DNA of 35,553 nucleotides from JAHFPN01 sp036559465 (GCA_036559465.1 DATBTC010000042.1:1-35553); one strand, 5' to 3'. Shown: positions 18,185 to 27,243, numbered from the stretch's first letter. Program-made: numbers and translations. Notes: generated from the sequence alone by a model not told the origin.

Positions 18185-18215
18185 GGGCCGCCCAAGGGCG
18201 GCCCTGTTTCGTTTC
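18185..18215 (+). terminator. intrinsic terminator after the L,D-transpeptidase gene
   Basis: GGGCCGCC (18185-18192) pairs with GGCGGCCC (18197-18204) around a CAAG loop and is followed by a T-rich TGTTTCGTTTC. It lies 27 bases after the stop codon and separates the transpeptidase from the MMPL transporter gene. Confidence 0.85.
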
Positions 18216-18241
18216 GCGCGCCGCATTGCATGCAAGCGAAT

Positions 18242-18271
18242 TTGACCTTCCCGCGACCGCGATTTCCTGTA
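18242..18271 (+). promoter_or_regulatory. possible promoter of the MMPL transporter gene
   Basis: TTGACC (18242-18247) is followed after 18 bases by CCTGTA (18266-18271), a weak housekeeping-type match lying about 35 bases before the GTG start at 18303. It sits directly after a strong terminator, so a promoter is expected somewhere here. The -10 is poor. Confidence 0.3.
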
Positions 18272-18302
18272 GCCTCCGGCCCGGATATTTCGGGGACGGC
18301 CG

Positions 18303-20690
18303 GTGTCCGACAAGAGGCCAAGCCACGCGACGGAGGAAGCCGAGGAGCGACTGGCCTGGCACCGGCGCGAGCCGCGCCACCTCGGGCTCGGTCTCGAGCG
18401 CATCGGGCTCGTCTCACTCCGCTACCGGACCGTCTCGGCACTGATCCTGGTCGCGCTCGCAATCGCCGCATTCTTCGGCATCGAGCGCATCAAGGTCGAT
18501 GACTCGCTGAGCCAGCTGTTCCGCTCCAACACCCCCGAGTTCAAGCAATACGAAGAGGTGACGCGGCGCTTCCCGTCGAGCGAATTCGACGTGCTGGTGG
18601 TGATCGAAGGCAAGACGCTGCTGGCGCGCGAGTCGATCCAGAAGCTGCGCGAGCTCGTCACCGACCTGCAATTGATCGACGGCGCGCGCGGGATTATTTC
18701 GCTGTTCTCAGCGCGCCAGCCGCCCGAGGGCGGGCGCCTGCCCGAGGCCCTGTTCCCGAACCAACTGCCCGAGGGCGCCGAGTACGACAAGCTCAAAGAG
18801 CGCGTGCTCGCCAACGAGATCATCCGCGGCAAATTGCTCTCCGAGGACGGCGAGCTCGCGCTCATCGTGCTTTCGCTCGATCCGACCGTGGTCGAGAGCA
18901 AGGGCCTGTTCGACACCGTCGCTGAAATCCGGAAGACCTTGGCAAGCGAAATCGCCGGCACCGGATTGAGAGGCCAGCTTTCGGGCGTGCCGGTCATGCA
19001 GCTCGAGATCAGGAACGCCGTCGAGCGCGACCGGCTGCTCTACAACGCCTTGGGCTTCATCGCCGGCTGCCTGATCGCGATCCTGTTCTTCCGCCGCGTC
19101 GCCTTCATGATCATCGCCGCCGGGCCGCCGCTCTTGGCGATCCTGCTCGCGCTCGGCGCGCTCGGCTGGCTCGATTTCCGCCTCAACATGTTCCTGAACG
19201 TGATGACCCCGCTCATCATGGTGATCAGCTTCTCCGATTCGATGCAGCTCACCTTCTTCGCCCGCGACCGCCTGCTGCACGGCGAGAACAAGTTCGAGGC
19301 GATGCGCAACGCCATCCTGGTCGTCGGCCCGGCTTGCGTCTTGACCCACGCCACCGCGGGCTTTTCGTTTGCAGCTCTTCTGTTCTCGGATTCCCACCTT
19401 ATCCAGACTTTCGGTGCCGCGGGCCTGGTCGCGACAGTCATCGCGTTCATCGCCGTGCTGATGCTGGTGCCGCTGTTTGGCGTTCTCCTGATCCGCAAGG
19501 AAGAACGTTTCGCCGCCAAGGTGAAGGGCTCGGACGCCGCCGTGGACGCGTTGCGCAAACTGTGCGGCTTCATCGCCGCGCGCATGGTGCGCCACCCGGG
19601 GCTCTACAGCCTCATCAGTGTCGTCGTGATCGGCGGACTAATCGCAGTCTATGCCAATTTGGAGCCGCGCTACCGGCTCGCCGATCAGGTGCCCGACAAG
19701 CAGCAGGCGGTCGCGGCCTCAAGCCGTCTCGACGCCAAGCTCACCGGCGCCAACCCGGTCGACGTGCTGGTCGAGTTCCCCAAGAACACGGCGCTCTATG
19801 CGCCGGAAACGCTGAAAATCATCGCCGACGTGCATGCGATCGTGGAAAAACAGGCCGGCGTCGGCAACGTATGGTCGATCGAAACGCTCCGGCGCTGGCT
19901 TGCCGAAAAGGCGGGCCGCTCCGACATCGATACGCTCCGGCAATATGTCGAGATCCTGCCCGAACACCTGACGCGCCGCTTCATCTCGGCCGAAAAGGAT
20001 TCGGTGGTGGTGTCCGGGCGCATCCCCGACGTCGACGCCAGCGAGCTGCTGCCGGTTATCGAGAAACTCGGTCAGGCGCTCGGCGCCGTGCGCGCACAGA
20101 ACCCGGGATTCCTCCTCTCCGTGACCGGGCTATCGGCGATCGCAGCGCGCAACAGCGCCAGCATGATCGGAAAACTGAATCAGGCGCTGACCGCCGAGAT
20201 CATCCTGGTCGCCGCCTTCATCGGGCTCGCGTTCCGCTCGTTGCTGGTGATGATCGTGAGCATCCTGCCAGGCATTTTCCCGATCGTGGTTTCGGGTGCG
20301 CTGCTGTGGACCATGGGCGAGGGCCTGCAATTCGCGAGCGTCGTGGCGCTGACGGTTTCCTTCGGCCTGGGATTGAGCGCGACGATCCACTACCTCAACC
20401 GGCTCCGGATCGAGGACAAGCCGCACGAGGACCCGGCCGTCGGCGTCACGCGCGCGACGGTGCTGGTGGGGCCGGCGCTGATTCTCACATCCGTGGTGCT
20501 GGCGTGCGGGCTCGCCGTCACCGTGTTTTCGGACCTGCCGTCGCTGCGCCTGTTCGGCTGGCTGAGCGCGTTTGCGATGATCGCGGCGCTGGTCGGCGAC
20601 CTGCTCATCTTGCCGGCGACGGTGATGTTCCTGCGCAAGCGCATGCCGTGGGGCAAACGCGCACGCACTATGCCCAAGCCTGCTGAATAA
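18303..20690 (+). CDS. MMPL/RND-superfamily transporter (HpnN-like)
   Basis: A 795-residue inner-membrane transporter with the RND duplication. Helix 1 is at about 40-60, a periplasmic loop runs to about 245, a bundle of helices follows to about 400, then a second helix at about 435-455, a second loop to about 630 and a second helix bundle to the end. It resembles the RND-type exporters that carry lipids such as hopanoids (HpnN) rather than drug pumps, because no membrane-fusion or outer-membrane partner is adjacent. The start is GTG (18303) after GGGGACGGCCG. In the first half the proton-relay acid is present (D312 in ISFSDSMQL). In the second half the matching site has serine (S692 in GLGLSATIH). 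Substrate is unknown; a lipid is a reasonable guess. Confidence 0.85.
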   Translation: MSDKRPSHATEEAEERLAWHRREPRHLGLGLERIGLVSLRYRTVSALILVALAIAAFFGIERIKVDDSLSQLFRSNTPEFKQYEEVTRRFPSSEFDVLVVIEGKTLLARESIQKLRELVTDLQLIDGARGIISLFSARQPPEGGRLPEALFPNQLPEGAEYDKLKERVLANEIIRGKLLSEDGELALIVLSLDPTVVESKGLFDTVAEIRKTLASEIAGTGLRGQLSGVPVMQLEIRNAVERDRLLYNALGFIAGCLIAILFFRRVAFMIIAAGPPLLAILLALGALGWLDFRLNMFLNVMTPLIMVISFSDSMQLTFFARDRLLHGENKFEAMRNAILVVGPACVLTHATAGFSFAALLFSDSHLIQTFGAAGLVATVIAFIAVLMLVPLFGVLLIRKEERFAAKVKGSDAAVDALRKLCGFIAARMVRHPGLYSLISVVVIGGLIAVYANLEPRYRLADQVPDKQQAVAASSRLDAKLTGANPVDVLVEFPKNTALYAPETLKIIADVHAIVEKQAGVGNVWSIETLRRWLAEKAGRSDIDTLRQYVEILPEHLTRRFISAEKDSVVVSGRIPDVDASELLPVIEKLGQALGAVRAQNPGFLLSVTGLSAIAARNSASMIGKLNQALTAEIILVAAFIGLAFRSLLVMIVSILPGIFPIVVSGALLWTMGEGLQFASVVALTVSFGLGLSATIHYLNRLRIEDKPHEDPAVGVTRATVLVGPALILTSVVLACGLAVTVFSDLPSLRLFGWLSAFAMIAALVGDLLILPATVMFLRKRMPWGKRARTMPKPAE

Positions 20691-20735
20691 TAAGCCCGCC
20701 GAATAAGCGCGGACGCGGGGCTCGTATCCTAGCCC

Positions 20736-21239
20736 TTATCTGCCGCGCTGTAGGTTGATCGAAACGACGGTGACGTCGGTGCCGGTCGGGCGGATGGTGA
20801 CCGCTTGCGCATTGCCGGTCGTGGTCAGCGAGAGCGCGGCCGTGAACGGCCCGCCCGCGACATTCGCCTCGATGAGATTGCCGGTGGCCTTGCCGTTCAC
20901 CGCGCCGCTCACGTTGCGGGTGATTTCGGCCCAGGTACCGTAGACGGAGCCTGCGTTGTAATCGATATTGCTGTTGACCTCGAACTTGTAGGAGTCGCTG
21001 GCGCAACGCAGCTCCTGCTGCATGTTCCGGTCGGAATTCTCGACTTTGTATTTCGCCCGGCAGCGGATGCGCTCGGTCGCCCCGCTGCTCAAGGTGATCG
21101 TGCCGTTGCCGGTCCAGTTGCCGTGAAAGTTGGCGAACGGTGTCGGGCCTTGCGCCAGAGCTGCGGGCGGAAAGGAGAGCAGGAGTGCCAAGGCGGTCAT
21201 GGCCGCGCCGGTAAGGGACCCGTTCAATCGCGACGACAT
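20736..21239 (-). CDS. secreted protein of unknown function
   Basis: A 167-residue protein with a signal peptide: an Arg/Asn-containing start, the hydrophobic core MTALALLLSFPPAALA and a cleavage site at ALA-Q (residue about 29). The mature protein is predicted to be all beta, with GNWTGNGTITLSSGATERIR at the start and Ser/Thr/Asn-rich strands after it. Two cysteines (in RIRCRAKYK and ELRCASDSY) may pair. The SDRNMQQELRCASDSYKFEV section suggests a small barrel domain seen in hypothetical rhizobial proteins, but I cannot name it. It converges on the MMPL gene and lies downstream of malate synthase on the same strand (44-base gap). Confidence 0.75.
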   Translation of the reverse strand: MSSRLNGSLTGAAMTALALLLSFPPAALAQGPTPFANFHGNWTGNGTITLSSGATERIRCRAKYKVENSDRNMQQELRCASDSYKFEVNSNIDYNAGSVYGTWAEITRNVSGAVNGKATGNLIEANVAGGPFTAALSLTTTGNAQAVTIRPTGTDVTVVSINLQRGR

Positions 21240-21283
21240 CGATTCGCCCTCCCCCCGTAAGACCTATACCTGCCCCGGCCGTC

Positions 21284-23026
21284 TTATACGATCAACCGAT
21301 AAGCCGGCACTGTCAAAAACTCTTCGAATTCCAGCGCCAGTGACATATCGGTGAACAGCTGGATCGCCTCTGGGAAACGGCCCGAATCGTAGTTGGTCGG
21401 CCCGATCGACTGGCGCACCTTGGCCATCTCGTCGGTCAGGACGACGCGGAACAGCTCGGCCGTCACCTCGCGCCCATCGGCGAGCTTTGCCCGGTGATAG
21501 AGCCACTGCCAGACCTGCGCCCGGCTGATTTCGGCGGTCGCCGCGTCCTCCATCAGGTCATAGAGCGGCACCGCACCCCGGCCCCGCAGCCAGGCCTCGA
21601 TGTACTGGATGCCGACCCGGATATTCTGCCGCAGCCCCGATTCCGTACGCTCACCGGCCTGCACCTCGAGCAGCTGGTCGCGGGTGACCTTCAGGTCGGC
21701 GCGTAATTTGGAGAGCTGATTGGGCTTCGGCATCAGCTTGTCGAACACTTGCTTGGCGATCGGCACCAGGTCCGGGTGCGCTACCCAGGTGCCATCGTTG
21801 CCGTCGTGCGCCTCGCGTTCCTTGTCGGCGCGCACCTTGGCGAAGGCCGCATCGTTCTTGCGCGCGTCGCCGCGCACCGGGATTTGTGCCGCCATGCCGC
21901 CCATGGCGAAGGCCCCGCGGCGGTGGCAGGTCTTGATGAGAAGCGTCGAATAGGCGCGCAGAAACGCGCGGTCCATGGTCATGGTGCCGCGGTCGGGCGT
22001 CAGGAACCGCTTGTTCTTCCCGAGCCGCTTGATGAAGGAGAAAATGTAGTCCCAACGGCCGCAATTGAGCCCGGTGATGTGCTCGCGCAGCTCATGAAGG
22101 ATTTCGTCCATCTCGAAGGCGGCGGGCAGCGTCTCGATCAGAACCGTCGCCTTGATCGCGCCCTTGGCAATGCCGAGCTTTTGCTGCGCATGCAGGAACA
22201 CCTCGTTCCACAGCCGCGCCTCGAGGTGGTTTTCGATCTTGGGCAGATAGAAATAAGCGCCGGTCTTGGCCGGTCCGAAACGCTTCCAGTTATGGAACAG
22301 ATAAAGCGCGAAATCGAACAGCGCACCGGATACCGGCTCGTTATCGACGACCACGTGCTCCTCGTTGAGGTGCCAGCCGCGCGGCCGCACGATCAACACC
22401 GCACGCTCTTTTCCAGGTGCGTAGCGTTTGCCAGTCTGCGGCTCGACGTATGTCAGTTTTCCGGCCCAATAGTCCTTGAGATTGATCTGGCCTTCGATCA
22501 GGTTCGCCCAGGTCGGCGAGGTGGCGTCCTCGAAATCAGCCATATAGACGTCGGCGCCGGAATTGAGCGCATTGATCACCATCTTGCGGTCGACCGGGCC
22601 GGTGAGCTCGACGCGGCGGTCCTGCAGGTCCTTGGGGATCGGCCCGACCTTCCAGTTGCCGTCGCGCACTTGTTTCGTCTCAGCGAGGAAATCGGGGAGC
22701 TCACCGGTATCGAAACGCCGCTGCCGCTCGCCCCGGCGCGCGAGCAAGCGCTTCCTAGTCGCATCGAAGCGGCGGTGCAGATCGGCGACGAAGGAAAGCG
22801 CGTTGCGGGTGAGGATTTCGTCGTAACGCGGGCCGGCCGCGCCGCGCACCGCGACACCCTGCACGCTGGGAAATGCGCTCTTGACCGGACTCTTGGTCGC
22901 AGCTCGCGCCAGTGGACGGCCCGGCGCCAGCGCCGCCGCCCGTCGCGGCGCGCTGGCCCCAGCCTTCCCGGACTTGCCCTTCCCGGTCTTGGTCTTCCCT
23001 TTGGATTTCTTGGCTTTTTTCGCCAC
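21284..23026 (-). CDS. aceB: malate synthase A
   Basis: It condenses glyoxylate with acetyl-CoA to malate. The family signature is intact in EHITGLNCGRWDYIFSFIK. Other supports are YMADFEDATSPTWANLIEGQ, IVRPRGWHLNEEHV, ETLPAAFEMDEILHEL and the AFAMGGMAAQIPVRGD region. At about 580 residues it belongs to isoform A (about 530), not the about 720-residue isoform G that usually accompanies glcDEF in enterobacteria. The start is uncertain: GTG at 23026 follows a GGTGGG at a fair distance and is preferred, whereas TTG at 23056 would add ten residues. Either way the N-terminus has an unusual Lys/Gly/Ala-rich tail (AKKAKKSKGKTKTGKGKSGK) of about 50 residues before the enzyme fold. It lies about 40 bases after glcF and is probably the last gene of the glycolate operon. 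Confidence 0.93.
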   Translation of the reverse strand: MAKKAKKSKGKTKTGKGKSGKAGASAPRRAAALAPGRPLARAATKSPVKSAFPSVQGVAVRGAAGPRYDEILTRNALSFVADLHRRFDATRKRLLARRGERQRRFDTGELPDFLAETKQVRDGNWKVGPIPKDLQDRRVELTGPVDRKMVINALNSGADVYMADFEDATSPTWANLIEGQINLKDYWAGKLTYVEPQTGKRYAPGKERAVLIVRPRGWHLNEEHVVVDNEPVSGALFDFALYLFHNWKRFGPAKTGAYFYLPKIENHLEARLWNEVFLHAQQKLGIAKGAIKATVLIETLPAAFEMDEILHELREHITGLNCGRWDYIFSFIKRLGKNKRFLTPDRGTMTMDRAFLRAYSTLLIKTCHRRGAFAMGGMAAQIPVRGDARKNDAAFAKVRADKEREAHDGNDGTWVAHPDLVPIAKQVFDKLMPKPNQLSKLRADLKVTRDQLLEVQAGERTESGLRQNIRVGIQYIEAWLRGRGAVPLYDLMEDAATAEISRAQVWQWLYHRAKLADGREVTAELFRVVLTDEMAKVRQSIGPTNYDSGRFPEAIQLFTDMSLALEFEEFLTVPAYRLIV

Positions 23027-23066
23027 GCCGTTCAGCCCACCCGAATCCTGGCGCAAGCTTAGGGCA

Positions 23067-24395
23067 TCAACTGCTAACTCCGAAATTTTCGCTCAAGCCC
23101 TTGTGGCGCAAGGCTTCGGGCATGGGCCCGCCGCTCGCCCAGTCCAAAAGTTCAACTGTGTGGACAATGGGGATTTGGGTGCCCTGCCCGATCTGCACCA
23201 TGCAGCCGATATTGCCAGTGGCCACCAGATCTGGGGCGGTCTTTTCGAGGTTCTCGACCTTGCGGTCGCGCAGCCGCGTCGCGATTTCCGGCTGCAGCAG
23301 GTTATAGGTGCCGGCCGAACCGCAGCACAGGTGCCCTTCGGGCACGTCGCGCACCTCGAAGCCGGCGCGTGAGAGCAATTCCTTCGGCTCGCGCACGATC
23401 TGCTGCCCGTGCTGCATCGAGCAAGCCGAGTGATAGGCGACCGAAATTCCGCACGCGGGCGCCGCGGGCATTTCGAGCTTCATCAGATACTCGGAAATGT
23501 CTTTCGCGAGCGCGGAGACCTTCTCGGCCTTCTTGGCATAGACCGCGTCGGTGCGCAGCATGAAGCCGTAGTCCTTGATCGTGGTGCCGCAGCCCGACGC
23601 TGTGATGAGAATGGCATCGAGTCCGTCGCCTTCGATCTCGCGCATCCAGGCATCGACGTTGTTCTTTACGAAACGCAGCGCATCGCGCTCGCGCCCCATG
23701 TGATGGGTGAGCGAGCCGCAACACGCCTCGCCGCGCGCGAGCACCACCTCGATGCCGTGGCGATTGAGCAAGCGGATCGCTGCCGCGCGGATCGAAGGCT
23801 TGACCACTCGATCGACGCAGCCCGACAGCAGCGCCACGCGGCCCTTGCGCCGACCCTGCGCCGGATAGACGCCGGAGTTTCTCAGCTCGGTCTGCGGCAA
23901 GCGCCAGGGCGCCAGCCGCAGCATCGCAGCGACTCGGTTGAAGCCGAGGGTGTCGAGCAGCGGCGCGAACGGTTTGCCGAGCGGAGCTAATAACAACATG
24001 CGCCGGAAGCGCGCCGGATACGGCATGAGCCATGCGAGCAACGCGCGCAGCATCCGCTCCGGCAACGGCCGCCGGGAGGTTTCCTCGATATGCGCGCGGG
24101 CATGATCGACCAAATGCATGTAGTGAACGCCCGAAGGGCACGTGGTCATGCAGGCGAGGCACGAGAGGCAACGGTCGATGTGCGTCGTCACCTCCGCGTC
24201 GGCCGGCCGGTTATGCTCGAGCATTTCCTTGATAAGATAAATGCGCCCGCGCGGACTATCGAGCTCGTCGCCGAGCAACACATAAGTCGGGCAGGTCGCG
24301 AGGCAAAAGCCGCAATGCACACAGGCGCGCAGAATCTTGTCCGCCTCCCCGATATTGGGGTCCGCGAGCTGGGCAAGGCTGAAATTCGTTTGCAT
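23067..24395 (-). CDS. glcF: glycolate oxidase iron-sulfur subunit
   Basis: A 442-residue subunit that passes electrons from the flavin subunits of glycolate oxidase to the respiratory chain at the inner membrane. Two [4Fe-4S] ferredoxin motifs are near the N-terminus: CVHCGFCLATCP (about residues 26-37) and CLSCLACMTTCP (about 76-87). Two CCG cysteine-rich domains follow, with GEACCGSLTHHMG and HLCCGSAGTYNLLQPE. This pattern and length match GlcF. It begins 6 bases after glcE, with only a weak Shine-Dalgarno sequence, which suggests translational coupling. Malate synthase follows. Confidence 0.95.
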   Translation of the reverse strand: MQTNFSLAQLADPNIGEADKILRACVHCGFCLATCPTYVLLGDELDSPRGRIYLIKEMLEHNRPADAEVTTHIDRCLSCLACMTTCPSGVHYMHLVDHARAHIEETSRRPLPERMLRALLAWLMPYPARFRRMLLLAPLGKPFAPLLDTLGFNRVAAMLRLAPWRLPQTELRNSGVYPAQGRRKGRVALLSGCVDRVVKPSIRAAAIRLLNRHGIEVVLARGEACCGSLTHHMGRERDALRFVKNNVDAWMREIEGDGLDAILITASGCGTTIKDYGFMLRTDAVYAKKAEKVSALAKDISEYLMKLEMPAAPACGISVAYHSACSMQHGQQIVREPKELLSRAGFEVRDVPEGHLCCGSAGTYNLLQPEIATRLRDRKVENLEKTAPDLVATGNIGCMVQIGQGTQIPIVHTVELLDWASGGPMPEALRHKGLSENFGVSS

Positions 24396-24401
24396 GACTG
24401 C

Positions 24402-25616
24402 TCAGATGCCCGCGTACATGCGCCCGGGGTTGAGCAAGCCCTTGGGGTCGAAGCTCTCCTTGACCCGCTTCGCGAGCGCGGCGAGCGAGGGCTCAAGTGG
24501 CTCGAACACGTCGCCGGCGCGTTGCGATGCATCGGCGCGCATCAGCGTCGCGTGGCCCTGAGCGCCGAGCACCCCGCGCACGACCGCTTCGCGCGGCGCG
24601 CCGTCGGGCATCTCGATCCACAGCAGCCCGCCAGCCCAGTCGTAAAGAACCTCGGCGCCGGTTTCCGTTACGAGCTTGGTGCCGATCGCGGCACCCGCCG
24701 TCGCGGTCGCCGAAATGCGCCATACCGCGCGCTCCTTCCTGGCCACGAACGGCATCACGTCGCGCACCGCACGCCAGAACGCGCGCGAATCCTCGGCATC
24801 GAGCGCGCCGAGCGTCCCGATCGGCTTCAAAATGTCTTCCAGCTTCTGCCGCCGATAGGCGATGGAGGGCGCGATCCCTTCCAGGCGCAGCGCGGTCACC
24901 GCGCGTCCCGCCTTGGCCACCGCGGCCACCGGTATTTTTGCTGCCACCTTGGGCGGCAGATGCGCCGCGCCCGAGACTTCGTTCGATGACCCCATGCCGG
25001 CGGTCATGGCTTCCGCCGCGCGCGCGTCGGTCAGGCCGAGCACCAACACGGTCGCCACGTCCTCGGCCCGCGGCAGCACTTTGATGGTGAGCTCCGTCAT
25101 CACCGCGAGCGTGCCCCAGGAACCGGCCAAGAGCTTCGGCAAGTCGTAGCCGGTGACGTTTTTCACCACGCGTCCGCCGGCCTTGAAGATTTCGCCGCGC
25201 CCCGAGACCGCGCGCACACCGAGCGCAAAATCGCGCGCCGCACCAGCTTTGATCCTGCGAGGTCCGGATAGATTGACCGCTAACGTTCCGCCGAGCGTCG
25301 CCGCATTCGCCGCCCCGCCCAGAAGCGGACCCAGATCGGGTGGCTCGAAGGCGAGCTCCTGGTTCTTGTCCGCGAGCAACTTCTCGATTTCGGCAAGCGG
25401 CGTTCCGGCGCGGGCCGAAAGCACCAGCTCCTCAGGCTCATAGAGCGTCACACCGGAAATGACGGAAACATCGAGCGTGCGGTCGGTCTGCGCCGCACGG
25501 CCGATGCCGCGCTTGGAACCATGGCCCACGAGCTCAAGCGGCTTGCCGCCGGAAAGCGCGTCATTCAGCGCTTCGACGACTTCCGCTTCGTCCTTCGGTT
25601 TCAACGCGTCGGCCAT
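24402..25616 (-). CDS. glcE: glycolate oxidase FAD-binding subunit
   Basis: A 404-residue FAD-binding (PCMH/FAD_binding_4-type) subunit that partners GlcD in oxidising glycolate to glyoxylate. Visible FAD-binding parts include LVGHGSKRGIGRAAQTDRTL (about 35-54) and LLGGAANAATLGGTLAVNLS, followed by the GRVVKNVTGYDLPKLLAGSW section characteristic of GlcE. The C-terminal FDPKGLLNPGRMYAG is the usual family ending. It is separated from glcD by 136 bases holding a nested palindromic repeat, whose last hairpin stops about 12 bases before the ATG. A purine-rich GGAAGAAG serves as the ribosome site. glcF follows at once. Confidence 0.93.
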   Translation of the reverse strand: MADALKPKDEAEVVEALNDALSGGKPLELVGHGSKRGIGRAAQTDRTLDVSVISGVTLYEPEELVLSARAGTPLAEIEKLLADKNQELAFEPPDLGPLLGGAANAATLGGTLAVNLSGPRRIKAGAARDFALGVRAVSGRGEIFKAGGRVVKNVTGYDLPKLLAGSWGTLAVMTELTIKVLPRAEDVATVLVLGLTDARAAEAMTAGMGSSNEVSGAAHLPPKVAAKIPVAAVAKAGRAVTALRLEGIAPSIAYRRQKLEDILKPIGTLGALDAEDSRAFWRAVRDVMPFVARKERAVWRISATATAGAAIGTKLVTETGAEVLYDWAGGLLWIEMPDGAPREAVVRGVLGAQGHATLMRADASQRAGDVFEPLEPSLAALAKRVKESFDPKGLLNPGRMYAGI

Positions 25617-25628
25617 CTTCTTCCTTCA

Positions 25629-25745
25629 CCTCTCCCCGCTGGCGGGGAGAGGTCGCGCCGAAGGCGCGGGTGAGGGGCGTAGAGGTTCGGGTGCCGATCG
25701 AAAAGCCCCCTCACCCCGACCCTCTCCCCGCACGCGGGGAGAGGG
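25629..25745. repeat. nested palindromic intergenic repeat between glcD and glcE
   Basis: Two strong hairpins face each other. CCTCTCCCCGC (25629-25639) pairs with GCGGGGAGAGG (25642-25652), and CCCTCTCCCCGC (25720-25731) pairs with GCGGGGAGAGGG (25734-25745). Between them are a small hairpin CGCGCC/GGCGCG (25654-25668) and GGTGAGGGG (25669-25677), which pairs with CCCCTCACC (25707-25715). The whole is thus a larger folded-back element. Palindromes of this CTCTCCCCGC type are common dispersed intergenic repeats in Rhizobiales. In the transcript it could stall, stabilise or process the mRNA between glcD and glcE. Confidence 0.85.
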
Positions 25746-25752
25746 AGAAAGA

Positions 25753-27243
25753 CTAGAACCGCGGCAAGTCTGGAAACGCCACCTTGCCCGCGTGCACGTG
25801 CACGCGGCCGAGCTCGGCGCAGCGATGCAACTTCGGAAACACCTTGCCGGGATTCAGCAAACCCTTGTCATCGAACGCGCATTTCAACCGCTGCTGCTGC
25901 GCGAGATCGATTTCGGAAAACATCGCTGGCATCAGGTCGCGTTTCTCGACGCCGACCCCGTGCTCGCCGGTGAGCACGCCGCCGACCTCGACGCAGAGTG
26001 TCAAAATTTCCGCGCCGAACTTTTCCGCGCGCTCCAGTTCGTCGCCCTTGTTGGCGTCATAGAGAATGAGCGGATGCAAATTGCCGTCGCCGGCATGAAA
26101 CACGTTGGCGCAGCGCAGCCCATACTTCTCGGTGAGTTCGCGAATGCGCGCCAACACAATGGGCAGCTTGGCGCGCGGAATGGTGCCGTCCATGCAGTAA
26201 TAGTCCGGCGAGATGCGGCCGACGGCCGGAAACGCCGCCTTGCGCCCGGCCCAGAATTTCAGCCGCTCCTCCTCCGAGTTCGACGCACGCAGCATCACCG
26301 CGCCGCAATCCTTGGCGATCGCACTAACGCGCTCGATTAGCGAACTGCATTCGACCTCGGGCCCGTCGAGCTCGACGATCAAGAGCGCCTCGACGTCGAG
26401 CGGATAGCCAGCATGCACGAAGGCTTCCGTGGCGTGGATCGCGGGCTTGTCCATCATCTCCATGCCGCCCGGAATGATGCCGGTGCCGATGATGCGGGCG
26501 ACGCACTCGCCGGCCGCCTCCGACGTGTGGAAGCCGATCAATACGGCGCGCGCGGTTTCGGGCTTCTTCAAGATGCGCACCGTCACCTCGGTGACGACGC
26601 CGAGCAGGCCTTCCGAGCCGCAGATGATCGAAAGCAGATCGTATCCGCCGGCATCGAGATGCTTGCCGCCGATGCGGATCACCTCGCCGGTGATTAGCAC
26701 CATCTCGACGCCGAGGATGTTGTTGGTCGTCATGCCGTATTTCAGGCAATGCACGCCGCCGGAATTCTCAGCGACGTTGCCGCCGATGGTACAGGCGATC
26801 TGCGACGAGGGATCGGGCGCGTAATAGAAGCCGCGCCCACCGACCGCGTTGGAAATACCCAGATTCGTAACGCCCGGCTGCGCGACCACGACGCGGTTCT
26901 CGTAGTCGATGTCGAGAATGCGGTTGAACTTCGCCAGCCCCAGCAGAACTCCATCCGCTAGCGGCAGCGCGCCGCCCGAGAGCGAGGTACCGGCCCCGCG
27001 CGGCACCACGCGAACGCCGTTGGCGTGGCAGTAGCGGAGAATTTTCGAAACCTGCTCGGTGGTAGAGGGCAGCGCCACCACCATCGGCAGCTGGCGGTAA
27101 GCCGTGAGCCCATCGGACTCGTAGGGCCGCATGCCGGCTTCCGAATCGATCACTGCCTCGCCGGGCAGGATTTTGCGCAGCGCCGCCACGATCTCGGTGC
27201 GGCGCGCGAGCACATCCTGGTCCGGCGCCGGCATGGCGACCAT
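25753..27243 (-). CDS. glcD: glycolate oxidase subunit
   Basis: A 496-residue FAD-linked oxidase of the GlcD/D-lactate dehydrogenase type that forms the catalytic part of glycolate oxidase with GlcE. The FAD-binding_4 domain includes VVPRGAGTSLSGGALPLADG (about 79-98) and VGGRGFYYAPDPSSQIACT. The C-terminal FAD-oxidase domain contains ANVFHAGDGNLHPLILYD and GEHGVGVEKRDLMPAMFSE. The end CAELGRVHVHAGKVAFPDLP is typical of GlcD from proteobacteria. The start ATG follows GGAGG at six bases. It lies 50 bases after the fused kinase gene and leads the glcDEF-malate synthase series. Glycolate is the likely substrate; D-lactate activity is possible too. Confidence 0.95.
   Translation of the reverse strand: MVAMPAPDQDVLARRTEIVAALRKILPGEAVIDSEAGMRPYESDGLTAYRQLPMVVALPSTTEQVSKILRYCHANGVRVVPRGAGTSLSGGALPLADGVLLGLAKFNRILDIDYENRVVVAQPGVTNLGISNAVGGRGFYYAPDPSSQIACTIGGNVAENSGGVHCLKYGMTTNNILGVEMVLITGEVIRIGGKHLDAGGYDLLSIICGSEGLLGVVTEVTVRILKKPETARAVLIGFHTSEAAGECVARIIGTGIIPGGMEMMDKPAIHATEAFVHAGYPLDVEALLIVELDGPEVECSSLIERVSAIAKDCGAVMLRASNSEEERLKFWAGRKAAFPAVGRISPDYYCMDGTIPRAKLPIVLARIRELTEKYGLRCANVFHAGDGNLHPLILYDANKGDELERAEKFGAEILTLCVEVGGVLTGEHGVGVEKRDLMPAMFSEIDLAQQQRLKCAFDDKGLLNPGKVFPKLHRCAELGRVHVHAGKVAFPDLPRF

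Noticed and set aside
21258..21286. TAAGAC/GTCTTA inverted repeat overlapping the malate synthase stop codon
   Set aside because: Only six pairs with a long loop and no T-run; too weak for a terminator.
23026..23056. TTG at 23056 as the start of malate synthase
   Set aside because: The rarer start codon lacks a Shine-Dalgarno sequence; GTG 23026 is better placed, although the choice is not certain.
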